Below, in pieces: positions 44,387 to 54,998 of a stretch of 64,000 bases of DNA. The first letter of the stretch is position 1; each line of letters opens with the position of its first letter. This DNA is from Rheum nobile (taxonomy: Eukaryota; Streptophyta; Magnoliopsida; Caryophyllales; Polygonaceae): NCBI GenBank assembly GCA_027886185.1, contig WOAB01000476.1, positions 5,828,001-5,892,000 of the forward strand. The letters are read 5' to 3'. The position numbers were made by a program, and so were the translations under genes. The notes below the pieces were generated by a model. It ran no database searches. It was given only the letters and a program-made list of their open reading frames with translations, and had not been told where the DNA came from.

Positions 44387-47300
44387 TGATGTGATTCTGT
44401 CCCATCTTCAAGACTTGGACAAGCTCAACAAGGAGGAAGGCATGGAGGACCAGCCAAGGAGCAAGGTAGCAAGCCCAAGGATGAGGAGCCCAAGGAAGAG
44501 GAGCCCAAGGAAGAGAAGGACAAGCCCATATGCATCACTCGAGCAAAGGCCAATTAGGAGCTCTAACGATCACTTGATCTAGGCCTAATTTCTAATGGGC
44601 TTTTGGCAAGCAAGGAGGAAGGCCCATCCACTCTCCTAATTACCAAAGAAGAGGCCTACAACAAGCCATCTAGGAGACTTCTTCTCCTTGATGACAATCT
44701 CGGTGCCAAACGAGACTTAAGGCACTTTTCAAGGGCCTTTTTAAGGCATTGATTGAATGACATTTTTAAGACATTGGTTTAGCATTTTATGCATGGTTTT
44801 AGGAGTTAATTTTCTGCAAACAATTGCTTGAGGGCCGGCTGCTAGGGTATAAGGTCGCCGTCACCCCTCATTTCTTCTTTAGCTTAATCTTGAATCAAAC
44901 AAACACTCTCAAGAGAGATTTTCATCCTTAAGCTCATGCTATTTTGCTTCTTTGTGAGTCGTATCAAAGCAGCCAAATCGCTCCTTGAATCCCCTTGGTG
45001 AGTCATATCCAAGCTAGGTTCAAGAACCCTTGTTCAACGTGGTGAGTCACATCCATTGAGAGCAAGCTATCCCTCGGCACTTCCACCTTCCACCGCCGCC
45101 GTTTCCACCCTTCAAACTACACCTCATAAGCCACCCAACCAACATCAAGCGCCTCCCCCAATGCTTCCATGCCTCCCTCAAATCGCAACCCTAATCCATC
45201 CTCCACCGCTAGGGTTTCCACCGAAACCACCTTCACTTCCACCCCCTATATCTCGAGGCCCACGACGGTGCCACCAGGCCCCTCTTGCGCCACCACTCTC
45301 AACATCTTCCACCACCATTGGATACCAAGACCGCCGCAATCCACCTCCAACGCCGCCCTACAGCCCACTTCAAAGATCGCCTCCCCGGATTGCCGAAGGT
45401 TGTCAATCGGCCAAGCTCTTGCACCGAAGCTCATCCAAGTCGATCCTTGTCAAGTGGTATCAGAGCCACGCAAGGTTTGGCCATCAAATCTGTCTTTCTT
45501 AGTGCAATTTGTTCATTAGAAGTGCAAGCTTAGGTTATCTAGACTTTAACTTCCGATTTTGGTATTGTTTTGTGCATTTCTCCATTGTTGTCTTGATCTT
45601 TTGATTGCTTCGACTTCTGAACTTTCTGAGGTTGAAGGAGACCATTGTAATGCTCAAAATCCAGTTACAAAACACAAAAAAAATGTTGCACAAGTCTGCC
45701 ATCAATTGCTAGTTAATCACTTTCCTTATTTGGCTTTATTACCATATTTGCTAGCAATCAATATTTCCTCTTTGCAGCCAAACCTTAGCCACGACTTTTA
45801 TCTCATCTTTGGTGTATATTCTTGCTTATCTAAGTTGCTGCATAAATCAAGCTTTGGACTTAGGTTAAGGGAATTTCACTTTCATATACTTTGTGGCTAA
45901 GACAACACCGAAATTGTGCAAAAAAGAGATTGTGACTTGAATTGTTCTCGAAATTTTTGTGGGACTTTGTTTGTTACTTCAGTATTGTATTAAGCTTCAG
46001 AACTTGTAGCTTGCTCAAAAAAAAAAAAAAAAGAGAAGAAAAGTGCTCAAGAAAAACCCGGTCTAAATAGGAGAGACCATAGAAAAAGTGAGCCATTGAA
46101 GAGCAAATTTTATTTTATTTTCTTTCTTTTGTTCTACATGAGGTGTTGAATTGTTTGTGGTTGCTTGGGTGTGATAGTGGTCGGTACCTTCCTTGCCTTT
46201 GCTTGTGGTTCCGACTTAGTAGTGAAAATATACACCAATTTTTGCCCTACCCACAAAACCTAGCTCGTAACCTCACTTGAGCTTGCTATTTCTTGTGAAT
46301 ACTTTGTGCTTGAAAATTTCAGATTGTGAGGACCCTTGTGTGTGCTCAAGGGACCATTTGCTTTGATTATCTTTTGGATGTGCTTTGAGTGCTTTTGCTA
46401 GGTCTATTATGGGAGACAACTCCAAGGAATCCGGTAGGGGCAAGACCGCCTTGACCATCAACGAGCCCCCCACCTTACAATCCCTAATGGAGGCTATTCA
46501 GGGGTGGGCAAGTAGACTTGATGTGTGCCTTCAAGAGACACAACAAAGAAGGCTTGAGGCCTCTCGACCGTGGCATTCCTCTACACCTAGTGCCACTTCC
46601 ACCCTGCCAAAGGTGCAAGAGTATAAGTGTGAGTTGCCACCCTTGCAGCCTAGGAAATATGCTCCACCACCTCGGCCAAAGCAAGAAAATGAGGAACCGA
46701 CTGAGCACGTAGAAGAAGAGCCTACGCAAAAGGAGGAGGAAGTTGAAGAACTATCTCTTTCATCTACAAAAGGAACACGTCCACCCATCATTGCCCGTAG
46801 CTCACTCAATTCTTTGGCTACTCCATGGATGGATGCAACATATAAGGTTCCTTCATGTTTGCCATTCCTACTTCAAGAAGAGGTTGACGCTCAGGATGAT
46901 AAGCCTTCCAAACTCAAGAGCACTTTAGACCATGACAAGAAGGATGTTCAATCCAAGGCTCATTCTAGGGGAGTATCACTTGACTCTACTCAATTTCTTC
47001 TTTTCCCCTTGCATCAAACTGAATTCTTTTCAAGGGTTAGAGAGTCCCTAGTTCATGAATCTGTTTTTGAAGGTGAAACTAGATACTCATGCATACATCA
47101 TAGTTCCCTTGTTCTATTCATGACTTGTGAGATACCTTTAGTTTGTGATCAACATGTATACAAGTCCTTGCATTCAGTTTTTGCATGTAGAACTAGACAT
47201 TCATGTGGGCATCATTGTTCTCATTCACAATTCTTGTTTCATGATAAAAAAATGGTCCTATGCATTGCATTTGTTACAAAGTATGTCATGTGCATCTCAT

Positions 47301-48598
47301 GTTCTATACTTAAGCACATCTTTAGGCTGAAGTTGGAAAATACTTGTGCATGGAAATTCATCCATGGATACTCAATGGAACTAATCATGCTTGCTTACAT
47401 GTACCTTGCTTCCCCTAAAGATGTCTTGGTCTCTCACTTCCTTGTTTTTCTTTGTGCAGTTTTGTGTGCTCTAAACCTATTTCTTGAAGTGCACTCAGAT
47501 TCGAGGATGAATCTTTTTGAAGGGGGGGAGGATGATGTAATTCTGTCCCATCTTCAAGACTTGGACAAGCTCAACAAGGAGGAAGGCATGGAGGACCAGC
47601 CAAGGAGCAAGGTAGCAAGCCCAAGGATGAGGAGCCCAAGGAAGAGGAGCCCAAGGAAGAGAAGGACAAGCCCATATGCATCACTCGAGCAAAGGCCAAT
47701 TAGGAGCTCCAACGATCACTTGATCTAGGCCTACTTTCTAATGGGCTTTTGGAAAGCAAGGAGGAAGGCCCATCCACTCTCCTAATCACCAAAGAAGAGG
47801 CCTACAACAAGCCATCTAGGAGACTTCTTCTCCTTGATGACAATCTCGGTGCCAAACGAGACTTAAGGCACTTTTCAAGGGCCTTTTTAAGGCATTGATT
47901 GAATGACATTTTTAAGACATTGGTTTAGCATTTTATGCATGGTTTTAGGAGTTAATTTTCTGCAAAAAATTGCTTGAGGGCCGGCTGCTAGGGTATAAGG
48001 TCGCCGTCACCCCTCATTTCTTCTTTAGCTTAATCTTGAATCAAACAAACACTCTCAAGAGAGATTTTCATCCTTAAGCTCATGCTATTTTGCTTCTTTG
48101 TGAGTCATATCAAAGCAGCCAAATCGCTCCTTGAATCCCCTTGGTGAGTCATATCCAAGCTAGGTTCAAGAACCCTTGTTCAACGTGGTGAGTCACATCC
48201 ATTGAGAGCAAGCTATCCCTCGGCACTTCCACCTTCCACCGCCGCCATTTCCACCCTTCAAACTACACCTCATAAGCCACCCAACCAACATCAAGCGCCT
48301 CCCCCAATGCTTCCATGCCTCCCTCAAATCGCAACCCTAATCCATCCTCCACCGCTAGGGTTTCCACCGAAACCACCTTCACTTCCACCCCCTATATCTC
48401 GAGGCCCACGACGGTGCCACCATGCCCCTCTTGCGCCACCACTCTCAACATCTTCCACCACCATTGGATACCAAGACCGCCGCAATCCACCTCCAACGCC
48501 GCCCTACAGCCCGCTTCAAAGATCGCCTCCCCGGATTGCCGAAGGTTGTCAATCGGCCAAGCTCTTGCACCGAAGCTCATCCAAGTCGATCCTTGTCA
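44387..48598 (+). mobile_element. Element D: recent non-autonomous LTR retroelement nested in element C
   Basis: Target duplication CATCG lies at 44382-44386 and 48599-48603. The two LTRs, 44387-45452 and 47533-48598, are both 1066 bp and differ at roughly ten sites by eye. Primer site TGGTATCAGAGCC begins at 45455; a purine tract (GAAGGGGGGGAGGA) ends at 47532. The 2.08-kb internal part has no recognisable gag, RT or integrase, only one long frame. Confidence 0.93.
46409..47728 (+). CDS. Long unrecognised reading frame of element D, extending into its 3' LTR
   Basis: 439 codons are open from MGDNSKESGRGK. The first ~130 residues are Pro/Glu-rich and partly helical (LQSLMEAIQGWASRLDV, EEEPTQKEEEVEEL). 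The middle is rich in His, Cys and hydrophobic residues and looks unlike any domain I know. It then reads LEVHSDSRMNLFEGGEDD across the purine tract, like the end of gypsy pol proteins, and continues 64 residues into the LTR (basic SPRKRSPRKRRTSP). It may be a fusion left by deletion; a stop-free frame this long suggests recent origin or constraint. Confidence 0.5.
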   Translation: MGDNSKESGRGKTALTINEPPTLQSLMEAIQGWASRLDVCLQETQQRRLEASRPWHSSTPSATSTLPKVQEYKCELPPLQPRKYAPPPRPKQENEEPTEHVEEEPTQKEEEVEELSLSSTKGTRPPIIARSSLNSLATPWMDATYKVPSCLPFLLQEEVDAQDDKPSKLKSTLDHDKKDVQSKAHSRGVSLDSTQFLLFPLHQTEFFSRVRESLVHESVFEGETRYSCIHHSSLVLFMTCEIPLVCDQHVYKSLHSVFACRTRHSCGHHCSHSQFLFHDKKMVLCIAFVTKYVMCISCSILKHIFRLKLENTCAWKFIHGYSMELIMLAYMYLASPKDVLVSHFLVFLCAVLCALNLFLEVHSDSRMNLFEGGEDDVILSHLQDLDKLNKEEGMEDQPRSKVASPRMRSPRKRSPRKRRTSPYASLEQRPIRSSNDHLI

Positions 48599-49846
48599 CA
48601 TCGTTTCTCGAATTATAACCGATGACGATAGTCAACCACCATACTCCTACTGGAATATATCAAGCAGCATGATCAAGAGAAGATTCTGAAAGACCGAGTC
48701 TTACAGTAATCAACCCAAAAGAAGACTCCAATGAATAGAGTCTTATCGGAATTATGACAAATGTTGGGGAACATAAATAATTTCATACAAGCATTCAAAA
48801 ACGACTTGATGTTTCGGTTCACGACCAACCTCACCGCTTAACGCGAATCCAGATTGGAAAGAAAACGGTACTCTGATCAAAGTCAAGACGAGCTTTCCTA
48901 GCTGCACTATTCCCTAGCTGCACTACTCGTCTGAGGTATATTAATCATGTGCTATGACGGCACTTATCTTATTTAATTCCAAAACGCGCATCACGTTATA
49001 GGCTGTTAAATATATGTTTCACCATGGGGGACATATATTGAGTATATGTTTCGCCATGAGGGACATATAGGACATATGTTTCGCCATGAGGGACATACTT
49101 CTAAAGGGACGTATCCCAAGATTTGTAGCATTGGTTAAGTGCCACCATCTCTATACCCGAGTATAGAGATCGGTCATGACCCACCAAATGGTTTTTGGGT
49201 TTATCACCCTTTGCACCATTAATCATTATTAAAAAACGAATGGACCTTGAATAGTCCATCGCTCCTACGAATACTCGTGCTAACTAAACAGTTCAACACA
49301 GTAATAATCATATCAAAGCCCTCCAGGCTAATATCATAAATATATATCTATAATAGCGTTGTTCTAGCAGATATACAACCTATTATAATATCATATTCTT
49401 TTCATATTGTTGCCCTCCCGACAATCCTCATAAAATATATATCTATAATAACGTTGTTCTAACAGATATACAACCTATTATAATATCATATTTTAATCCA
49501 TATCATTTATCAAAACTGTTCCCAAAAAAACAGTAAATCATTCCAAATTAATTAACAATCAAACCATTGATAATTAATGAAAATATGGAATGATGAGCAA
49601 GAGCGAACCGCCACTTGCCTTAGATCAGACGAAAGTTTGAACAAGCTTTAGAGACGACGGTTTCCTGGGTCCAAAACTGGGACAGATCCTGGATAACAAA
49701 TCCCTAAGGAACGTTTCATAATGAGACCCTAAGTTAGATTCAATATCTACATATATGAATCTAAAGGAATAAGAATTGAACAGTTCAAGAAAGCCAAGCC
49801 TCGACCAAGCCAACATCCAAGACACACACACACCACGACCATGCTT

Positions 49847-50372
49847 GCCGCGGGGTGCGGTGGTCAGTCACCGCGGGGTGCGGTGCTTGGCCGCTGGGCG
49901 CGGTGGCGTCTGACCGCGGGGTGCGGCGCCATGACAGAAGCAGAAAATGATGGAGTTTTCGGGGAGAAACTTACCCAAATCAATCCGATCGGCTTCGATT
50001 TGTTCTTGGTTGGGCCTCCCACCTTCTTAAGCTTAACAACACCTCTAAGAACCACCCTTTATCGCTCTCAAAAAGGGTCAGATTAGCTCTCAAACGAAGC
50101 TTCAAAGCTTGCCTCAACAATGGTGTTTTTTGAAGGAAAGAGATGGTGCAGCAGCTGACTTGTGGCTCGATTTTGATCCTCCTTGCCTCATTAAATAGTC
50201 CAAACGAGCTGCACACGAGCTGGAGGGAGCAAGGAGGGGCTGTCCAAGCCTCAGAAACGTAGCCAAGGCGAGTCACAAGCCTACGGAGTAGCCCCGCCAA
50301 GTTGCACTGCAACTGTCGAGTGACGCAGGCCACCGCGGGGTGCGGCACACCCTTCACCGCGGGGTGCGGTCA
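49847..50372 (-). promoter_or_regulatory. LTR promoter module of element C
   Basis: On the minus strand: CG array with CCGCACCCCGCGGTGA units (50372-50331), weak TATA-like CTATTTAATG (near 50198-50189), ATG-free leader, donor TTTGG/GTAAG at 49974-49973, then a CG array with at least four CCGCACCCCGCGG or related units (49930-49847). Confidence 0.6.
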
Positions 50373-50665
50373 AGGCCAGATTCGTTCCCCTCCGTCCTTT
50401 GTCGTTTTTACCTTAAGTGGTAACGTATTTTTAACCCCGGGTTAAATATATTTGTACGCAGATGACCTTTTAGCCCGAAAATACGTTAACTGTATTTTAT
50501 ATTGCTCAGAAAAATATTACAGAGATTAAACATTACACAGAATTTTCATCTTTCCCTGAAATAAATCTGACTCGCAATATGGGCTTAAGAAAATTCAAAA
50601 TTTACCCGTACAAAATGCGGGATATTACATTACCTCCCCCTTAAAAGAAGTTTCGACCCCGAAAC

Positions 50666-51038
50666 TTAGGTCGTAAACATCTCGGGAAAGCGTCTACACA
50701 TATCCTCTTCAGTCTCCCAAGTCTCCCAGGTAACTTCCTCGGTTCCTGACTTGGACCACAGAATTCGTACCAATGGTACGATCTTGTTGCGCAAGTGCTT
50801 CTCACAGCGCTCGAGAATACGCACAGGTATCTCTTCATAAGTACCATTTGCCTGAATCTCAATGTTTTCATAACTCAGCACATGAGACTCATCTGACACG
50901 TATTTTCTTAACAGGGATACGTGGAACACATTATGCACTGGATGCGCCGATGGCGGCAATGCCAAACGGTATGCAAGGGATCCTATCCTATCAAGGATCT
51001 CAAATGGTCCCACGTAGAAAGGGTCGAGCTTGCCACGC
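50666..51038 (-). pseudogene. pol: Chromodomain end of element C pol
   Basis: MGPFEILDRIGSLAYRLALP, then HNVFHVSLLRKYV and EEVTWETWETEEDM before a stop. This is a close relative of element A's C-terminus. Chromodomains of this group direct integration to particular chromatin. A short frame break near 51040-51070 separates it from the upstream frame. Confidence 0.85.
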
Positions 51039-52775
51039 TTACCAAATCTGAATACACCCTGACAAACACTTTGTCACCAACCTTAACCCGACATTCCTAT
51101 GCTTCAGATCTGCGTAAGATTTTTGTCGACTTTGAGCTGTCAACATCCTTTGTCTTATTAATGCAATGTCTGAGGCAATCCTTTCAACTTGCTCCGGTCC
51201 TGAACCCAGAGTGATCCATCTTCCTGAATCACAAAAACCGGGAGCTTTCCCGTCCATCACTTCACTGCTTAGCTTCACCAAGATCACATCATCAACCTGT
51301 TTCTCCCTGATCAGATCAAGAATTGTAGCTTGAATTTCAAGCATACTCAAGTATCCTCGACGTTGATCGTATAAGACTTCAATCTCGCACAACCCTTGGT
51401 TCAGCTTAGTTTGAGCAGTAAGTAGAGCCATTACAGTCTCGTGCAGTATCTTTCGGTTCGATGCATTGGCTACTATATTAGCCTTGCCCGGATGATATAG
51501 TAATTCGAGATCATAGTCCTTGAGTAGCTCTAACCAACGTTGTCTCATGTTCAACTCCTTCTGAGTGAATACATATTTGAGACTCTTGTGGTCGGTGAAG
51601 ACTTGGCATCTCATACCATAGAGATAATGTCTCCAAATCTTCAGGGCAAACACTACCGCCGCTAACTCCAGATTATGCGTCAGATAGTTTTCTTCATAGG
51701 TTTTCAGCTGCCTTGACGCGTAAGCAATAACCTTGCCTCTTTGCATCAACACGCATCCTAAACCACTTTTTGAAGCATCACTATAGACCGCATAATCATT
51801 AGTTCCTTTTGGTAGCGTTAGCACTAGTGCAGAGGTCATACACTGTTTCAGCTTCTGAAAACTGGCCTCGCACTTGTCATCCCAGACAAACTTCTTATGG
51901 ACTTTGCGGAGCAAATCGGTCATAGGTAGAGCGATTTTAGAAAATCCCTCCACGAACCGTCTGTAATATCCAGCAAGTCCAAGAAAACTGCGCACCTCTT
52001 TCACATTCTGAGGCCGCTTCCAATTGGCTACTTCTTCAATCTTCTGGGGATCAACCATCACCCCATTCTCATTGATCACATGGCCTAAGAAAGCCATACC
52101 CTTGATCCAAAAGTCACACTTAGACAATTTAGCAAATAGCTCATTTTGTCTAAGGATTGACAACACAATCCGTAGGTGTTCCTCGTGAGCTTTCACGCTC
52201 GAGGAATAAATCAAAATATCGTCGATGAAGACCACCACGAACTTATCCAAGTACTGGTGAAAACATCGATGCATCAGATCCATGAAAACTGCTAGAGCAT
52301 TGGTAAGTCCAATTGGCATGACTACGAACTCATAGTGACCATATCTTGTCCGGAATGCAGTCCTCGGAATATCTTCCTCGCAAATCCTGAGCTGATGGTA
52401 ACCAGATCTCAGATCGATCTTGGAAAAGACTTTAGCTCCCTGCAACTGATCCAACAGATCGTCAATCCTTGGCAAAGGATATTTATTCTTGATCGTGACT
52501 TTATTCAACTCACGATAGTCGAAACAACGCCGAAATGATCCATCTTTCTTCTTGACAAACAAGACCGGAGCACCCCAAGGCGATGCACTCGGCCTTATAT
52601 AACCCTTGTCAAGAAGATCCTCGAGTTGCTTCTCCAACTCTTGCATCTCAATCAAGAGCCATCCAGTACGGTGCCTCCAAAATCGGCGTAGTACCAGGCT
52701 CGAGGTCAATTGTGAACTCCACGTCACGATACGAGGAACCGGGAATATCTTCTGAAAAGACATCCGAAAATTCAC
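51039..52775 (-). pseudogene. pol: RT-RNase H of element C with integrase deleted in frame
   Basis: The 578-codon frame contains a complete RT palm (KVFSKIDLRSGYHQLRI, VVVFIDDILIYS) and RNase H (YAVYSDASKSGLGCVLM, FTDHKSLKYVF). The RNase H end reads VANASNRK instead of the usual VADALSRK, losing an Asp. After SEVMDGKAPGFC the protein jumps to EQVERIASDIALIRQRML, which in element A lies beyond the integrase core. The integrase zinc and catalytic domains are therefore missing. No particle made by this copy could integrate its own DNA. Confidence 0.88.
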
Positions 52776-53130
52776 TAATCACTAAAATATCAAGAATTGA
52801 TGGTTCATCTTTCATGGGCGGATCCAGGTAGCAAGGGTACTTGACATAACCTTGTCAAAGTAGCTTAAATGCAGCCATCACATTGATAAGCCTGCCGTTA
52901 TCAGCATCATTCAGACCCTTAAATCTGCATACACACTGGCCCCCAGATGACACCGTCACAGTTCTTGTACTAAATCGATGACCGCCCCATGACGCATCAG
53001 CTAATCCATACTGAGAAATTATCGTATGGAGCCATGGCTAATCAGATTAAATCTGCCTCGAACTCCTTACCCTAAATGGTAATCAGGAAGTCTCACAGAT
53101 GCTTGGTTCCAACTAAATAGTCACCATTTT

Positions 53131-53358
53131 GGGCCAGCCCATTACATGGTTCACAGACGGCCCACTAATGGCTCCGAGCCCAGGCCCAACCATTACCAGC
53201 GTCCATTGTTGCAATGAACCGCTGTCCATACATCTCAACCCATCCTTGGTAGCTCCACCTAATTAATAGGCAGCCATCTCCTAAGAGGTTGTTGGTGAGT
53301 CTCGAACACGAGACCTCATCCCATACCAAGCAACGAAACACTAACTTGGTATAAACCA
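53131..53358 (-). mobile_element. Possible tRNA-derived SINE in the protease region of element C
   Basis: The sequence is foreign to the element. On the minus strand it starts near TTATACCAAGTTAGTG and has a B-box-like GTTCGAGAC (53299-53307) in the context GTGTTCGAGACTCACC, some 50-60 bp from its start, as in tRNA-related SINEs. No poly-A tail or target duplication was recognised, and the protease sequence is missing from around it. Confidence 0.4.
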
Positions 53359-53439
53359 AAGGTATGAAGTACTTTGAGCAATTGGAGCATTCGGTCCTTC
53401 AGCCTCACGCATCTCGTACAGGTGTTGACCTTAACCTCC

Positions 53440-54085
53440 AATCGTTCCTCTAGTACTTGGGGCCTTGGCCTAACTGGGTGAGTCGGGACCACAACTGGTG
53501 TACCTATTGACTCCCATGGCCTTGCCATCCAACGAGCACGCTCAACCGTCTCATCCACTTGGCGATGCGCTTCAACACTAATCGTCTTCCAAGTGGCAAG
53601 AGACAATGGCGAGTACTCCCGCTCAGGTGACAACACCGGACTCGGATAGATAAACTCCACTCCCGGGTCCTTGCTGCCCACCAATAAGCGCTCCAAGTCA
53701 TCAGACTTGTGGCCCTGCCCCTCAAGATCTTCCTCAGGGTCCTTCTTCTCAGGATATTCCTCCGGATCCTCTTCAGGATTTTCCTCAGGATCCTCTTCCT
53801 CAGGGTCCTCTTCGAAAATCATTTCGATCATGAAGTCGTTGTTATAGTACTCTCTAGCATACCTTGACAACTTTTCTTCATCCTCAGTGTCCTCCCCTGG
53901 CTCCTCTGTAGGCTCTACCACAGGAACCACAGCCTCGTCGGACACTAGCACTACTGACTCAGGGAGTACGATCTTCACTTCTTCGGGTGGACTACTAGAT
54001 TTACCGACCTCACAACACGATGAGGGAACCGGGAACTCAAGCCTATCTAGAGATGGCAGAGCCACCTCGGCTTCTTCCGAGTCCC
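53440..54085 (-). CDS. ORF0 of element C, acidic protein upstream of (deleted) gag
   Basis: Following a strong acceptor (TTTCCTTTCTCTTCAG, ending near 54087) the frame is open from RDSEEAEVALPSLDRLEF. It continues through an acidic region, a conserved Met at 53831 (NNDFMIEMIFEEDPEEEDP), EDP/EEN repeats, ERLLVGSKDPGVEFIYPSP and SVEAHRQVDETVERARWM. Element A has the same blocks and the same Met. Downstream it fuses to a frameshifted gag tail because gag is deleted. No ATG opens the frame before 53831, so translation may start there, or after splicing from a leader. It does not resemble a known retroelement protein domain to me. Confidence 0.55.
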
Positions 54086-54298
54086 TCTGAAGAGAAAGGA
54101 AAGCACTCAGAATCCACGAGTGACGAACATAGAATTAGTCTTTCTAGATATGGAAGTTAGCTTTCCATATCAGACTAAAGCGAAGGCACGACTATAAACG
54201 GTATTTAACAATTTTATTTTAAAAGTTCAGAGCCTCTAAAACATTTTCGAAAACGAGTAAATGGTTCATGAAATTCCAAACCCGTTTTAAAACTTTTG

Positions 54299-54310
54299 GC
54301 TCTGATACCA
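54299..54310 (-). other. Primer-binding site of element C
   Basis: TGGTATCAGAGC on the minus strand, four bases inside the 5' LTR border. Confidence 0.9.
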
Positions 54311-54998
54311 GATCTGTAACACCCCCAAATCTCAATCCGTTTGGAAAGGTATTACCGCCAGTGACCTCGGTTTCCACACCGAAGCCACCCCAGGCTTTAC
54401 CGGTTTAAACACAATTCATAAACAACGGTTAAGATATAAACATCAAAAACTTTAATTAAAACATATGTCTGGGGATTACATCCCAATCCCCATAGGACAA
54501 AACAGAGTATTTAGCGGAAGTCTTTATAAATATAAATACATGGGTCTTGATCATAAAGATCACCCGCCAAGGATCGCAACCTGATAAATCCATTAAAACA
54601 CCGTTTGCTTTTATAGTCGTTCTAGCCTTTGTTTCTCGGATTCCTATCTGATGTGCCGAATCGAACGGATGACACCAGCCAACCATGCAGAGAACAATTA
54701 CAGTTGGTTAGTCTAATGAAAGACTACGCAAGGGTACAAAGCAGAGTGGTTCGAAGTAGTCGTATTAGGTTAGACTCATCGTTTCTCAAATTATAACCGA
54801 TGACGATAGTCAACCACCATACTCCTACTGGAATATATCAAGAAACAAGATCAAGAGAAGATTATGAAAGACCGAGTCTTACAACAATCAACCCAAAAGA
54901 AGACTCCAATGAATTGAGTCTTATCGGAATTGTGACAAATGTTGGGGAACATAAATAATTTCATACAAGCGTTCAAAAATGACTTGATGTTTCGGTTC

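Larger units (their letters stand above)
43920..54998 (-). mobile_element. Element C: Tekay-type chromovirus, internally deleted, with element D nested in its 3' LTR
   Basis: The 3' LTR is 43920-44386 plus 48604-50629. The internal region is 50630-54314. The 5' LTR starts at 54315 and is truncated at about 54998, so no target duplication can be checked. Primer site TGGTATCAGAGC is at 54299-54310. Gag and most of protease and integrase are deleted; RT, RNase H, chromodomain and ORF0 remain. Confidence 0.88.

Noticed and set aside
45056..45502. Proline-rich 148-codon frame in the element D LTR (again at 48202-48618)
   Set aside because: CT-rich LTR sequence gives long Pro/Ser frames on the plus strand in several phases at once; no sign of coding constraint.
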